Assembly (NCBI GenBank): GCA_031216915.1
Contig: CM062290.1
Coordinates: 169,217,453 to 169,281,452 of the forward strand
Direction: 5' to 3'
DNA: 64,000 nt
Origin: Pictodentalium vernedei
Taxonomy: Eukaryota > Mollusca > Scaphopoda > Dentaliida > Dentaliidae
Of the stretch, positions 1-12,384 are shown one piece after another. How positions within the stretch are numbered: the first letter of the stretch is position 1; each line of letters begins with the position of its first letter. Both the position numbers and the translations under genes were made by a program. The notes under the pieces are model-generated. The model did no database searches and was not told the origin of the DNA. It worked only from the letters and a program-made list of their open reading frames with translations.

Positions 1-799
1 GTTTCGGCGGGACATGCTCTGTCCCGTCCGAGTGCCGGTTATGTTGGTATCGGCGGTACTTTGACATGCCTGATCATAATGCAATGATAGGAAAGCTTTG
101 CGGTGGGTGGGGCACTCCCGATTTTCTGTGTATCTATATTTTATTGATCAGTGGGTGTGATAAGAGAGAAGGTGGTAATGGTTAGTATTGGAGTACAAAG
201 AGAGAAGAGGTTTGGTATTAGTGAGACGACATGGGCGCAGTAGGAGTTCGTGTTTGGGGTGTTTGGGTGGGGTGGAATGGTGTACAGGGATGGCCATGAG
301 GTGCATTAACGGGTGGTCTGTTCTAACTGTGGATAGTTGTGCTTCTGGTGGAGGAATGCATAAAGTTCAAGGAGGAGAAGAGGAGCTGATGAGGAAAAGA
401 CGGATTACCGCGGTGAAGGTCGCGTTTGATGGAGGGGGAAGGTGTTAGGCAGTTCGAGGGCAAGAATATATAGCAAGAAGAGATGATGAGGTGATGGTCA
501 ATACACAGGCTTAGGGAGTAGAGGAGGGGAGGAGAGATCGGGTAGACAGAAAGTGGTTCACTCCCGACAAGCCAAGAGGATGTACAGTGGCCCTCAGAGA
601 ATGGAGACGAGGGAGTGTCGACGAGAGGAAAGGTACGTGAAAAGGTAGGCGGGAAAAGATTGGACACAAAAGCAATTTGGAGAATGGAATAATAAAATGT
701 TTCGAAAAAGAGAGACACAAAAAATGTAAAAATAACACCTCAGAGAACTAATGTTTTTAAAATGGAACACAGCAACACCCAAGGACTCGAAGCAAAGTA
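1..799. other. No gene recognised
   Basis: The stretch is purine-rich on the plus strand. Short ORFs exist on both strands, but none has recognisable motifs, splice context or a protein-like composition. It may be the decayed upstream part of the LINE whose endonuclease remnant follows. Only its position suggests this. Confidence 0.3.
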
Positions 800-1070
800 A
801 TCGAAAGCACAACCTTGGTAGATGAAAACAATCTTGTTCTGACCGGACTAAGTGAGAGATGGATTGTACAGAGTGGTTCAGGTAAATGCACCTGGGAACA
901 GAATTACAGAAAGACAATAATTAACTGTACTCACGGACCCACTACAGAGGGAGATAATAGACGTGGATGTTGATGAAGAAGGAATATCGGAATTAGAGAG
1001 TGATCACAACCTGGAAACTGTAATGGTTAGAGACTATAGAAGAGCAAAACAAAGGACGGTCTTTAGTGAC
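800..1070 (+). pseudogene. LINE endonuclease (APE-type) C-terminal remnant
   Basis: Read with one frameshift near 915, the plus strand gives a GKCTWEQNY-like segment. It is followed by DPLQREIIDVDVDEEGISE and then ESDHNLETVMV. The order, a G..TW strand then an IDY-like segment then SDHNL, is that of the last third of the apurinic-type endonuclease of non-LTR retrotransposons. The frame runs to a stop near 1073. No reverse transcriptase follows, so this is a fragment. Assignment rests on motif order alone. Confidence 0.5.
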
Positions 1071-1359
1071 ATTTGAACACTGGGAATAGAAGTAGATTGG
1101 GACACGCAGGGGAGAATTTGAAATGAAAGCTTGGAAATGTATCAGAGCGAGATCTTCATCTGTCTTGCCCACAGCACTACAGCGATCGAGAGAACAACAG
1201 TTCTGATTCAAGAGCCGAAAGTTCGGCGTTATACTGTACAAATCTTTGGTCACGTCACAGCTAGAGCCTCAGGTGTTGGGCGACATCGATAATCAAGCGG
1301 AAGACCATCTCAACACTTTACTGAAGTTTATTCGTGATCGTTCTCTATCATAGAGAGAG

Positions 1360-1514
1360 TAATCGCTTGACTGGACTGATTACGTGAAAGACTGGACTGA
1401 TTACGTGAAATAATTCATGAGAGGTGAGGGACGTTGTACAAAACACGAATGCGCGAATTTAGCCCCTCGCCTCGGATGAATTATTTCAAGTAAACAGTCC
1501 GGTTAAGCGATTAC
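1360..1514. repeat. Foldback (inverted-repeat) element
   Basis: The left arm (agagtaatcgcttgactgg, then a motif ending in ataattcatgagaggtgagg) is mirrored by the right arm (cctcgcctcggatgaattat, then aagcgattactct). Inside the left arm a 21-bp segment (gactggactgattacgtgaaa) is directly duplicated at 1371-1391 and 1392-1412. It looks like a non-autonomous hairpin element. No clear target duplication is visible. The next 300 bases (1530-1828) are AT-rich with nothing recognised. Confidence 0.6.
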
Positions 1515-1828
1515 TCTGTTTGTTACTTTTCATTATTAGCGATAATTATATTATTTAAAATTAACACAAAAAACAACAAAAAACAATGAAGTCCCCATTA
1601 CAACCACGACAAAGCGTCTTCGTTTGCGCGCACGGATACATGACCCAATTGTTGACTGCATAATTCACTTGTTAAGTTATAATCAAACCGGAAAATCACA
1701 GTAAATCATACTTTGGAAAGTAATAAACAAGAATATTGTCATTTGAAATTAAAAACACTTCAAAAGTCGATTATAACAGTCACCTGTCGCTTTGGAAGAG
1801 AAGTAACCTGCACGCGTAGATTAGTACA

Positions 1829-1905
1829 ATGTGGTCACGATTAGCCAACGTGCAGAAGTATGTGACCTTAAAGACCAATAAATAATAATAAATAAATAAA
1901 TAAAT
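1829..1905 (+). mobile_element. SINE/LINE 3' tail fragment
   Basis: The sequence gtcacgattagcca...aagtatgtgaccttaaa...ccaataaataa matches, in sense orientation, the 3' tails of the antisense SINEs at 18.8, 24.0, 32.9 and 52.8 kb. It ends in a TAAA-type microsatellite. No SINE body precedes it, so it is either a severely 5'-truncated SINE or the 3' end of a partner LINE. Confidence 0.6.
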
Positions 1906-2273
1906 ATAATTAGCACAATAATAATTCAGTAAGTTTCAATTAAAATAGTAGAAGCCACGAAATAGCCAACTATTGTTAGGCCGAACAGTGAACAAAAATG
2001 TTTAGCTACTTCTTGCCAAGAGTCAACGAACGTTTCGAAATGACACTGTGGTCTGATTCAACCTAGTTTGCTCCTGGTTTATATATTCCCTATAATGATT
2101 TAACAAGTCTGCAAACTGCAAGTTTGCAAAGTCAGCATATACGTCATTACGTCGCGACGTGATCGGAAACAACGAATTTTTGCTCTCTGCATTTTTTTCT
2201 CTACAAATCGCCCATGATTCGTATCGATTGCGGGTCATCGGATACAAATAAACGGAATCGGAACAATCGAGTA

Positions 2274-5101
2274 TGGATGTGAATGAAGAAAATCTGATCG
2301 TAACAGAGTCCAGAGATTGCACATTGAATGTAGAAAGAGTGACGAAGAGGAAAATTGAAGGGATGTCGGATAAGCGTGAGTACATTGAAGTCGAGAATAA
2401 GGGAAAATGTTTAACGATAGACCTCGATACCGACAGATTTGACTATAACTGATAAATACTGGGACAATAATAAAACTATCGAAAAATTAGGAGCTATATG
2501 GAGATGTGTTAGCAATACCGACAAAATTTGGTAGAAGATATTATAAATGCACCCACAAAAACTAAAACAAGAAGGGTAGCAATACACCTCTTAAGGACAC
2601 AAAATAAAATCATGCTTCAGGGATCGAGATTGAATATATCCTGGTGGTTAGAGAACGTTATGCCTGGGATCTACAGATTAGGGTTTAACTCAGAATTACC
2701 TGGTGATGTTGTTGAGTCTGTAATGAACGAATTGCTTGAAAGTGAAAAGTCCAATGATAAACCAAATGATGTAATCGTAGAAAATAAAATTACGGAACGC
2801 GTTGATAATGTTGAAAACGATGATCAACCAGTTATGATGCCATTAGTAGAGGATAAGAGTGAAAAATCGGTTCTATTTGTTACACCGAAACGTAAACCGG
2901 GTGTACGCTTGAGTCAAAAAGCGAAGAAAATAATTTTTTTCTGCTAAAGGAGACTTCCTATCCAACACCACTATTAAACGCTCAGTGGATGAACTTCTTA
3001 TTCACACGGAGTCAACAAAGTTGGACCAGAAAGAACTGCAAGAAAATTTGTTCGAAGTAATAAATGAGATGAAGCGTGAAATAACTACTAATTTCGAATC
3101 AAAAAATAAGATAATTGAAGGCCGTATGGCTCAGTTAGAAAAGGAATGCAAAGAACTGCGTCGACAAAACGGCGGATTGGTCAATCAAGTGAATTCGTTA
3201 AAAAGTTGTTTGAAGGAACGAGAAGCTGAACAAATGAATACGCCAACTATTGTTGAATACGATCCTGAAAAAAATACGCATCTTACAGAAACGATGAAAA
3301 TGACGCCTGAACCATCTTCACGTTCATTTGAAAATTCTCGTTATGAAACTTCCGAGTCAAGTGTATCAATGTCTAACAATTTCGACACACTACAGCATCA
3401 TAATGAGTCACTTGTTTCAATTCCCGGTGATTGTGATGTTGACATCTCAGTTCCTCACAATGCTTGTGAAGCACAGATGCTTCCTGATCAATGGCAGTTC
3501 GAATCTTCCACAGTTTCTCACAATCCTCTGCATCTCATACTAGGGGATTCGGTTCTGAGAAAAGTAAATCCGACAAAAATGGCCGTTGAATATGATAGAG
3601 TCGAATGTGTTGTTCAGCCTGGACAGAGAATAGCAGGGTTGATGCGATGGCTGGAAGAAGTAAATTCCGATGAATGTCCAAATGCCCATAAAGTAACGAT
3701 TCATATTGGGATTAATAGTTGTAGAAATGGCCTTGTTAACAGTCGAAAAGAACTTGTTGAGCTTATTTCCAAAATTAAAGAAAAACATCCTAGTGCCAAA
3801 GTGCGGTTGTATTCAATATTATCAACACTTCATTCGGATCACATAAATTACTTAGTTGAAGACACTAACTGTTTGTACAATGACGTCTTCTCTGAAGAAG
3901 GATGTATTTTCAAAGACAATACACGTGGATTTGTCAACAATTCAACATAGGAAATTCGTCGTTCACTTCATTGGTATAACCTGCACCCGAGTATTGATGG
4001 ATGCGTGTGTTAGCATTAGACATCAAATATGCGAAAAAATCCCGGGAAATTATTCACTTACAACCAAATAGAATACCACGGAGAAATGCACAAACAGGTC
4101 ACGTCAATCGATTAGAGGGGTCTCGATGCAATCAGCCTGCTTCAATTCAACGCTATGAATCAGTGAATCGTGGTGGAAGAAGGGTAACGACAAATCAACA
4201 TGAATTGAACAACAGGTCACAGAGAAGTAACGAAGACGCGAACCATTACTTCTTCAACTGCAGTAACTACTCAGACGAAAGACTTGTTCTACAGAGAAAT
4301 CTCGTGCATCTGCCAAGAACGACCAATGATCTTCTTTATGGTATTCCAAACTTACCGGATTCCGTCAATATTCACCTGTTTCGCAGTGTACAAAATTTCA
4401 TAAAAAACACGAAGCGGTTTTAAGACCAGACCGCTAGATAAGCACAGGAGTCTAAAAACATCCTTTTCCTATTCTGTTGATCTTTAAAATCAGTGGTCAA
4501 CTCTGTTTACCTCACACATGGCTCATTTCTATTCGCTTGTTTGTCCTGTCTGTCCTTGCAATAGTAGTGGTGTGGACTCCGTCGGAGTAGCGGTAGTGCC
4601 GAAATATGGCCCATAGGCTTGTGGACCCAAGCCAGTTGTGTTGTAGTGTGGCATTTCATTTTTCTTCTCCCCACCCCCTCACTTCTTTGTTCTGTCTCTT
4701 CAAAGTTGAGTACCCATCAGCTTTCTTCTCTAACTTTGTACACACACAAAATTGTTTCAATATATATATACGTTTTGTTCCGCCATTACATATAAATTCA
4801 TGTAACTACTTGTAAACATGTCATAATTTGTAATTGTAAACGTATTTCAAGGAAAAGATATAATCTAAGTGGGGGCACTTGTTATTCAATCCTTTTTGTT
4901 GATCATAAACAAATAAAATATGTTTAATCTAATCGTGGTGGAAGAAGGGTAACGACAAATCAACATGAATTGAACAATAGGTCACAGAGAAGTAACGAAA
5001 TGTCATCCACAGATCAATCTTTGAGAAATGATTTGATTATGTTTTCAAACCCATTGATGAAATTTTCAGAAGTTATTTGTGGCAGGTTGGGGAGGGTTTA
5101 A
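2274..5101 (+). pseudogene. LINE-A ORF1: coiled coil plus SGNH-esterase-like domain, broken
   Basis: Frames 2274-2450, 2528-2947, 2985-3950 and about 3950-4234 join in order after frameshifts. The reading resumes after an inserted LINE fragment at 4999 and stops at 5099-5101. About 3000-3230 encodes a heptad-rich coiled coil (KSCLKEREAEQ end). About 3530-3900 encodes LHLILGDSVLRKV and later TIHIGINSCR, which resemble the GDS and G-N blocks of SGNH hydrolases. The catalytic Ser (GDS) is visible. A C-terminal D-x-x-H pair is not certain. In related LINEs this protein binds RNA and may have lipid-esterase activity. That function is inferred here. Confidence 0.7.
4235..4930 (+). mobile_element. 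5'-truncated LINE insertion with 69-bp target duplication
   Basis: The inserted 696 bp begin inside a LINE C-terminal coding segment (HYFFNCSNY ... NFIKNTKRF, stop at 4421-4423), followed by a 3' UTR ending aataaaatatgtttaatct. The host LINE-A ORF1 sequence at 4166-4234 recurs at 4931-4999 with one mismatch (a C/T change). This is a 69-bp duplication exactly bounding the insert. The 3' end matches that of LINE-B (about 11013-11030), and the protein tails are similar, so both belong to one family. Confidence 0.8.
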
Positions 5102-5451
5102 TCATAATATTGCATGTTAAAACGAACTCGTTTATACTATTGTGTACACTGTTTAATTACGTAAAACGATCGTTTAATATTCATACAGATCTATAACGGT
5201 CGTTTAATATTCATACAGATCCTACTTATGATAGTTTCTTAAATTTATACAATCATTATAACATATAAAGGTCGATAACTTGAAAATTTGAAACAATAAA
5301 TATATTTATGATATATATACTTGTGCAAAAGTACACGAGTTATAAATATATTTATAAGAACTTTCCATAAAATGTAGAATGGGTATGTATTGACAGATAA
5401 TTTTTCGATTAAATGTTTATTTCGTTCCTGATGACTCCAAACGAATTTCAT

Positions 5452-8400
5452 TATGATGTTAAATCATTTTCAAAATAACGTCAAGAATTTTTGTTATACT
5501 GCGTGAAACGCACAGGGTTTTGTGAACAAACTCGATAACCTAGATGTTGTCTCACTTTTAATTCGCCACGATTTCATTACTATAACGAAAACGTGGCAGT
5601 GTGAGGGTCAGTCATTGTATATACCCGGTTATCACTGCACTGACTATTGTCGTGATAAACAGAAGAATTCCAGAGGAGGAATAGCTTTCTAATGTCGTTC
5701 GAAATATACGAAATATCTCAAATCTGTTGAAAGACTGCATGGAACAACGCTGCGGGTTGAATTTAGTGGAGAGATGTTTAGTCTAAAAAATAATATTGTT
5801 TTCATTTCCATATACATTCCTCCATTTAATTCTTCTCATATAGAGAAATAAGAATACATGTACTACAGAATCAGTATTCGGTAACTTAGAGCGAGACCTG
5901 GTTGATTTAGAATTAGATCAATTGACTATCATTGGTGGTGATTTTAACGCACGTACGGGTGGTCAACCGGATTATGTTACACATGATGACGATTCACATT
6001 TATTTTACCTGATAGTTATACATTTGACTGTGGAAATGATAGGGCAAGTTTGAATAAGGAATGTAATTCGTTTGGCACACAATTATTATCTATATGTAAA
6101 TCGTCTGGTATGAGAATAGTGAATGGTAGGAGATTTAGAGGTTCGCTTGGAAACTATACAAGCTACAGTTACAATGGCGCTAGTATTGTTGACTATGCGT
6201 TGATAAATAAGAGGTACCCACCCGATATTAGCTATTTTTGTGTTAAAACTCCGACAGAAGTTTCAGATCATAGTCAACTGATTGTTCATTTCGATTTTAG
6301 TGTAATCGAAGTAGAAAGTACTAAGCTTCAAAATACCTAACGAAAACATAATTTAGTTGCAAAATGGTGTGAAGAGAGCGGAGATAAAGCCATTTCTACC
6401 TTATATGATTCATATGTTCAAAAACGATTAATGGAGTTCAGATCAAGTGAGTATAATGCGAATCCTATTGGAATCGAAAGGGCCACGCGAGATCTGAATG
6501 AAATCATAATGTTTATTAATAAAGCTTCATCGAAAGTGATAAATTTTAGGTATAAACAAAAACGTAAACGTCACTGGTTTGATAGACACCGTAAATAGTT
6601 AAAAAAGATATGACAAATGTCGTAAATGAGATGAAGAAGAGGCCTTATTATAACACATTACTGATTAAATTTCACTCTATAAAAAACATTATAAGCGGGA
6701 GACAAATCATAAGCGCAGAGGATTTTATGAATGTATCTCTGATACTGTACTATTAACACATTTCGTGCTAAGAAAGAAGAGCCCAATTATTTACACCTAT
6801 ATGAATTGTTAGAATTCTTTAAAACATTACTTTGTCCGAAAAGATCTGAGTCTGAAAAACGTCATCTTCCGGTGACAATTAAGGAGCCAGATATCAATTT
6901 AAACAATGGCCACCTAACCGCTAGAGAAATATAAGACGCTGCAAGGCAGCTCAAAAACAAAAAGTCATCGGCTGTAGATAACATTCCGAATGAATTATTA
7001 AAACTTATTGTTCCAATTATTAGAGATGATTTTGTCAAACTACTTAATCAAATATTATTGTTAGGTCACTATCCTGTATGTTGGAGTGAGTCTATAATAA
7101 AAACTCTCTATAAGAAAGGCGATCGACATGATCCTAACAATTACAGACCGATTGTGCTGAGTAGCAATTTCGAAAAATTATTTAATAAAGTAATAAACGC
7201 GAGGCTGAAAGAGTATTAAAACTCAATGATTTAATAGGCGATAACCAATTTGGATTCAGAAAGTATCGTGGAACAATTGACAGTGCATTCATTTTCCGCA
7301 CGTTGGCAAATACATATAAAGAAGAGAAGAAACCATTGTACGCGGCTTTTGTTGATTTTAAGAAAGCATTTGATTCGGTAGATAGGTCGTTACTTTTTGA
7401 GAAAATGGAGTTATTGCGCATCGGTGGAAAAGTCCTCAAAATTCTTAGCTCTCTTCGTGAGTTCAGTTACTATTCTATAAATACTTCTGTAGGATTGAGT
7501 CCACCTTTACCCCCAACAATGGGTGTTAGACAAGGATGTTCTACATTCCCCACTCTTTTCAAAATTTTTATTGATGACATATGTGGGACATTTGATGAAT
7601 CCTGTTCATCTGTTAATATGAATGGACAACGACTCAGTCACCTACTTTTTGCAAATGACCTGGTAATGTTATCAGAGTCTCCAGCCGGATTGAATAAATG
7701 TGTTCAGAAGTTAGAACACTGCGGATAAAACAAACTTACTGTCAATATTAATGAAACAAAATGCAGGATTTTCAAAAATAAAAAAGATCCTAAGTTTTGT
7801 ATTGGAACAGCGAAATTAGATATCGTAAATCAATATATATCTTAGGTCTTGAATTCACATACAATGGAAACACAAAACAAGTTCAAAAGATTTTAAGTAC
7901 AAAATAATCGAAAGCAATGTTTTTCCTTATAAATTCTCTCAGAAAGTCATTTGATTTAACTCTTGATGTGAAATGTAAACTTTTTGATAAATTGATTAAG
8001 CCTATTTTATTATATGGTTGCGAGATACGGTTCTCTGACCTTAATACTCTTGTGTGCACTACAGTCTGTGAACAAGTCCACTTAAAATTTTGTAAACAAA
8101 TATTAATGTTGAATAGAAAAACATCTAATCACGCAACACGGGGAGAGTTGGACAGATATCCTATTGTGAACGATGCTATCTTACATCTCCATAAATATGT
8201 CGATAAATTATCCAAAATTGCTGACGATAACATACTCTCCAACTCATTCAAGGAGTCACTCAAATGTAAACTTCCGAAAACTTGGATAACTCAGTTATCT
8301 CGTTACAATATCAAAGTTTTCGATGGTAATACGTTAACCAACAGTAGTGGAAAATGCCTGAGAAAGATTTACTAAAGATATGTTTAATGATGACAAAATG

Positions 8401-8840
8401 AAAGGCAGTAATAAGTTAGGAACGTATCGATCAGTTAAAAATGAATACAAAATTGACCCTTATCTGAAAATCACCAGATCTCGACAGGCCTGTGAACTTT
8501 TTAGTAGACTTTGGGTTAGTAACCAAAATTTAGAAATAGAAAAGGGTAGACATAAACAACCCCCAACGCCCCTAAATGATAGGAAATTCTAGGTGTGCGA
8601 TACCGGTGAAATAGAGAGCGAAAAACATTTTTTTATGTATTGTGAGGATATGTCGAAATTAGGGAAACGAGGTTCGAAGAAATTATAAAAGAAAACAAAG
8701 AATTTGAACAATTAAATGATTCGGAGAAATACTATTATATATTGAAAAACTGTGATAGTAAATCGATTAATATTATTTCTAACATGATCTGGTCATTCTT
8801 CTGTAAGCGAAATCACCTTGTTAAAGAAAAAAGTCATTAG
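5452..8840 (+). pseudogene. LINE-A ORF2: endonuclease and reverse transcriptase, broken
   Basis: The endonuclease domain is spread over about 5452-6330: NKLDNLDVVSLLIRHDF, ISIYIPPFN, IIGGDFNARTG, then TSYSYNGASIVDYALI and VSDHSQLIVHF. The reverse transcriptase runs from about 6950 to 7730: NYRPIVL, FGFRKYRGTIDS, AAFVDFKKAFDSVDR, MGVRQGCS and LLFANDLVMLSES. The catalytic YADD-type motif has become FAND. The thumb/C-terminal part (7917-8600) ends in a Cys/His segment (EKHFFMYCED). At least six frame breaks are visible, so the ORF is non-functional. Confidence 0.8.
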
Positions 8841-9010
8841 TACTTTATATTATACATCATGTTTACTAATTCTTCTTATTTGTTATGTTTGTATTGTGCA
8901 AATGCCATTATGGTGTAATGCATTTAACTATTGAACTATTCCACGTCAGTACATTTTCAGGCGCGTTGTCTAATCAATGTTCAACTATAATTCTAATACA
9001 TAGCTTGTAT

Positions 9011-9065
9011 CGGTCTACAGTTACATTTATCTGATGACCCAGCAGATAAATGTAACTATAGACCG
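9011..9065. repeat. Inverted duplication at the LINE-B 5' junction
   Basis: 9011-9033 is the reverse complement of 9043-9065 at 22 of 23 positions, with a 9-nt spacer. The right copy is the in-frame RT sequence (CNYRPIS region). The left copy is extra sequence at the truncation point. Such snap-back or inverted 5' ends arise during target-primed reverse transcription. Confidence 0.75.
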
Positions 9066-10655
9066 ATTTCACTTTTGCCATGTCTTGGTAAAGTACTGGA
9101 AAAAGTTTGCCCTAAAATATATCTTTTCTTACTTCCAAGAAAATAATCTCCTCTGTCAATATCAGTCTGGTTTCATTCCTGGCCATAGCACAACATATCA
9201 TCTAATAGAACTTTATCATTCTCTGTGCGATTCTCTGGATAACAGACTTCAGACCTGTTCGATATTTTGCGTTATTTCGAAAGCATTTGAAAGAGTTTGG
9301 CATCAGGGACTAATCTTTAAACTTAAAGAATATGGGATGGTCGTCAACAAAGAGTGTTGATTAACAATGCTTTCTCCCAGTACAAAACAGTAATAGTGGG
9401 TGTCCCACAAGGATCAGTGTTGGGCCCGTTTCTCTTCTTAGTTTACATCAATGACCTGGCCAATGTCCTCGATTCATTAGCGCGGATGTATGCTGATGAT
9501 ACATGCCTGACCTCCTGTAGAAATGAAATAGGAACTCTGGTAAATACTATGAACCACGACATGGAGAAAATAAATATATGGGCCAAACAATGGCTAGTCT
9601 CATTTAACCCCCATAAAACGAAGGTAATATTCTTCTCGTACACACCAAATCCTGAACTTCCATATATTACTTTTAATAATACTAATATTCGCCCATGTAA
9701 CTCTCACAAACATTTAGGAATATTTATCCAAAGCAATTTAAAATGGGATGTTCAAATTAACGAAATTTGTAAAAAAGTTGCACCCAGATTATCACAGTTA
9801 AGGAAACTTAAATTAAAACTTTCTCGTAAAACCTTGGAAAAGTTGTACCTATCATACATATTACCTCTTATGGACTATGGGGATGTTGTTTGGGACTGTG
9901 CGCCTAATTACCTTCTCAAACGACTCGATAGATTACATGTGGAAGCAGGACGCATTGTCACAGGTCTAACAAGATTAACCTCAACAGAGAATATTCTTTT
10001 GGAGTTAGGCTGGTGTAGTCTAGCACAGCGTCGTGACATACACAAACACTGCACAATGTATAAAATAGTAAATCAAAAAGTCCCTGACTATTTAGTTAAC
10101 TTATTACCTCTGCGTGTTGGGGACCGAGGAACCTACAGCCTACGCAACGCAGATCATTTTACCATGTATCAATCCCGAACCGAACATTTTAAAAGATCCT
10201 TCTTGCCATCCATGGTAGTGGCTTGGAACAATTTACCTCAATACGTGTCATCAGCTGAAACTGTAAATGAGTTTAATACTAAAATTAAGCTATTAAAATT
10301 AAATCCTGTCATGAAATCTCCGCTTTATTTCTCCTCCGGAACAAGGAACCTGAACATTCTACATTGTAGGTTAAGGAATGGCTGTAGCGAACTGAACGGT
10401 GATAAATATGCAAATTATATATCTGATATATCCAGGTGTAGTTGTGGACACGTACTTGGAAACAGTTTTCATTACTTCTTCGAATGTCCTCACTACGTAG
10501 TCCAGCGTGGAATCCTCTTTAGACGACTTTCTCAATTTAACATTACCTCCACAGACGATGTTCTTTTCGGAAAACCTAATTTATCACAAAATGAAAACAA
10601 TCTCATTTTTAAGTTAGTACAGTCCTTTATTTCAGGTAGCAGTCGTTTTAGTTAA
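9034..10655 (+). pseudogene. LINE-B reverse transcriptase ORF, truncated
   Basis: The first segment (about 9020-9335) encodes CNYRPISLLPCLGKVLEK, QSGFIPGHSTTYHLIEL and VISKAFERVWHQGLIFKLKEYG. A short deletion of a few dozen bases plus a frameshift near 9335 removes part of the RT. The second segment then reads without a stop from about 9337 to 10655: VIVGVPQGSVLGPFLFLVYINDL, MYADDTCLTS (active site intact), the thumb, and a C-terminal CSCGH...HYFFECPHY metal-binding-like segment ending SFISGSSRFS. The long open part suggests the insertion is younger than LINE-A. Confidence 0.8.
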
Positions 10656-11046
10656 CTCTCAACCTTACCTCTTTTTGGTGTGCCTTCTCTCCAACATCAA
10701 GTTAAGGCTCGATGATGACTTGCGATGGCCGCATCCGTACGATAAGGACACAACACTCAACTATCCTCTGCTTTCTTTTGCTTTATACCATCTTATCCCA
10801 TACCTGCATGTCGTGTCTTTCACTTCTCTCCAGCTGCTATGAATTGGTTTGAAGCATGTTTATTGTATTGTAGATATAAAATGTTTTTTTTTTTTTTTTG
10901 TTTGGTTTGTTTTCGCATATTTTTGTTAGCTGCCATTGAATGTTTTAGGAGAGGAACTTATATAAGTTTAATAACTTGTGTTCCAATCCTTTTGTCAGTT
11001 TTCAATCTAATGACAATAAAATATGTTTAAAAACTAAACATAGCTT

Positions 11047-11443
11047 CCATAGTCCGACAGGGGTAGAGCACAACTAATTTAACTCAGTTCTTGGACTGTT
11101 AAGTTGTATAAGTTATGGGCCTGAACATTTAAGCATTGCATTTTCCGTAATTTGAGACTCTGCAGCACAGCTGTGCTTTGCTCAAGGTGCATTAAATGTT
11201 TAGAAAATAAACCTTTGAAAATCGCCCCAATCTGTCAAACCTACGGTGCTGCATAATCTAGATTTGTATTATGTTACCATTATGTACATGCTGTTGTGTA
11301 GTAATCGGATTATCATTTACTGAAATCTTCAGTTGCTATTTTCTGCAATCGATAAGCATTGAACAGGTCGCAAGAAACATGTGTTCCTACACTTCTCAGT
11401 GCAAGAGTTCTGTATTGTACATTTTAACTTCATGGTGGCTCTT
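11047..11443. other. No feature recognised
   Basis: Ordinary AT-rich intergenic sequence. Short ORFs occur on both strands without supporting motifs. Confidence 0.4.
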
Positions 11444-11451
11444 AAGTCGAC

Positions 11452-11576
11452 CAGGCGCGTAGCCGGGATATCAAACTTGAGGAGGAGGGGGGGGGGGGGA
11501 GTAATATCTAGGGCGGGGACATACAAAAAATGATTCGCTGCATCATCCGAGCCCCGCAACGGCGAGTGGGGACGAT

Positions 11577-11627
<51 letters not shown>

Positions 11628-11966
11628 GAGGGTCCCCTCTCGTTGGAGGGAGTCCGGAGGCCTTCCCCCAGGAAAAACGTTGAAATTGAGACAAAAAAAC
11701 CCCCACAGTTTCCTTGACTTGACGAATGTGGATTAACTAGTTGTGGAAGGCATCAATAATTAGGCCACAAAGTGGCCTAATCATTAATGCCTTTCACAAC
11801 TTATAAATTATAGACATAAACGAACTCAGATAAAGAACATTGCCAGATATTACAATTTTTTGCCTGATGTATCTTACATGGGTTAACATGGGAGGCATGA
11901 CTGAAATTGGGTAGGGGATGTGTCCCTTCCCTCAGCCCCCCCCCCCCCCCCATATCTAGACCACTG
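11452..11966. mobile_element. Non-autonomous hAT-type element
   Basis: A perfect 8-bp direct repeat, aagtcgac, lies at 11444-11451 and 11967-11974. The bounded 515 bp start CAGGCGCGTAGCC and end with the complement of CAGTGGTCTAGA. The pattern CAG(N)G..TAG at both ends plus an 8-bp duplication is the hAT superfamily signature. Inside are G/C homopolymers, a GA microsatellite (11581-11625) and a hairpin (about 11733-11805) centred on a 14-bp palindrome. No transposase is encoded. Confidence 0.7.
11581..11625. repeat. (GA)n microsatellite
   Basis: About 22 uninterrupted GA units lie inside the hAT-type element. Predicted Arg-Glu or Ser-Leu runs here are translation artefacts. Confidence 0.95.
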
Positions 11967-12204
11967 AAGTCGACAGTTACTTTGTTATCTTTGATAAATG
12001 TTTCGACTACAATTTTTATTACATGTACAATATTCGCCAACAATGCTGCTTTTTATCCATTGCTAGCGTGATGTGGTTTTAAGTAGTAACTGACTCTGTT
12101 GACGCCGAATTAACTAATTATCTCATGTTAAATTTCCCCGAGCTTTAATATTCAGTGACTACTGATTCAAATTGTATTGACCCTCCAAAGACATATTTCA
12201 CTCC

Positions 12205-12384
12205 ACAACAGGGAATAACGTTTGGGACTTGACTGACTCAATGGTGAGCGGTCTAACAGAAACTGTGAGGGAAAGCATAGGGGAAATTAGAGTGTCGACA
12301 AAGAAATTCGGGTATAGAGTAAATAATGAGCTCAAAAAGGCAATAACAGAGAGGAAGAAAGCAGGTGCTGTATTGAGAAGCAGT
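12205..12384 (+). pseudogene. LINE ORF2 connector fragment
   Basis: The frame starting WDLTDSMVSGLTETVRESIG and continuing NNELKKAITERKKAGAVLR resembles the segment between endonuclease and RT of non-LTR elements (a Trp, an R/K-rich stretch, then I..RK.A). It is cut at a TTAA by foldback copy 1. After the foldback cluster, about 12780-12960 may continue it (YWSKIGKQQNSS...SYNVYWKG), with breaks. Confidence 0.4.

Larger units (their letters stand above)
2274..8990 (+). mobile_element. Decayed LINE-A (two-ORF non-LTR retrotransposon)
   Basis: A near full-length but heavily mutated non-LTR retrotransposon. It has ORF1 (coiled coil plus SGNH-esterase-like domain), then ORF2 (endonuclease, reverse transcriptase, C-terminal Cys/His segment) and an AT-rich 3' region. 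About 250 bases upstream (2023-2273) may be its 5' UTR. Both ORFs have several frameshifts and stops, and the RT active site reads FAND instead of Y/FxDD, so the copy is dead. ORF1 proteins with an esterase domain are known in CR1-like and related LINEs. I see no RNase H domain. The 3' boundary is approximate. Confidence 0.75.
9007..11037 (+). mobile_element. LINE-B, 5'-truncated non-LTR retrotransposon
   Basis: Flanked by a perfect 9-bp duplication, acatagctt at 8998-9006 and 11038-11046. The element starts within the RT domain, carries about 1.6 kb of coding sequence and a 370-bp 3' UTR, and ends aataaaatatgtttaa followed by a few As. The extreme 5' end holds an inverted 23-nt copy of its own sequence. 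The RT signatures (GVPQGSVLGP, YADD) suggest the CR1/Jockey group. The clade is tentative. Confidence 0.75.

Noticed and set aside
2023..2385. 120-codon ORF on the minus strand
   Set aside because: It lies antisense to the start of LINE-A ORF1, whose plus-strand reading is more protein-like and continues into recognisable domains.
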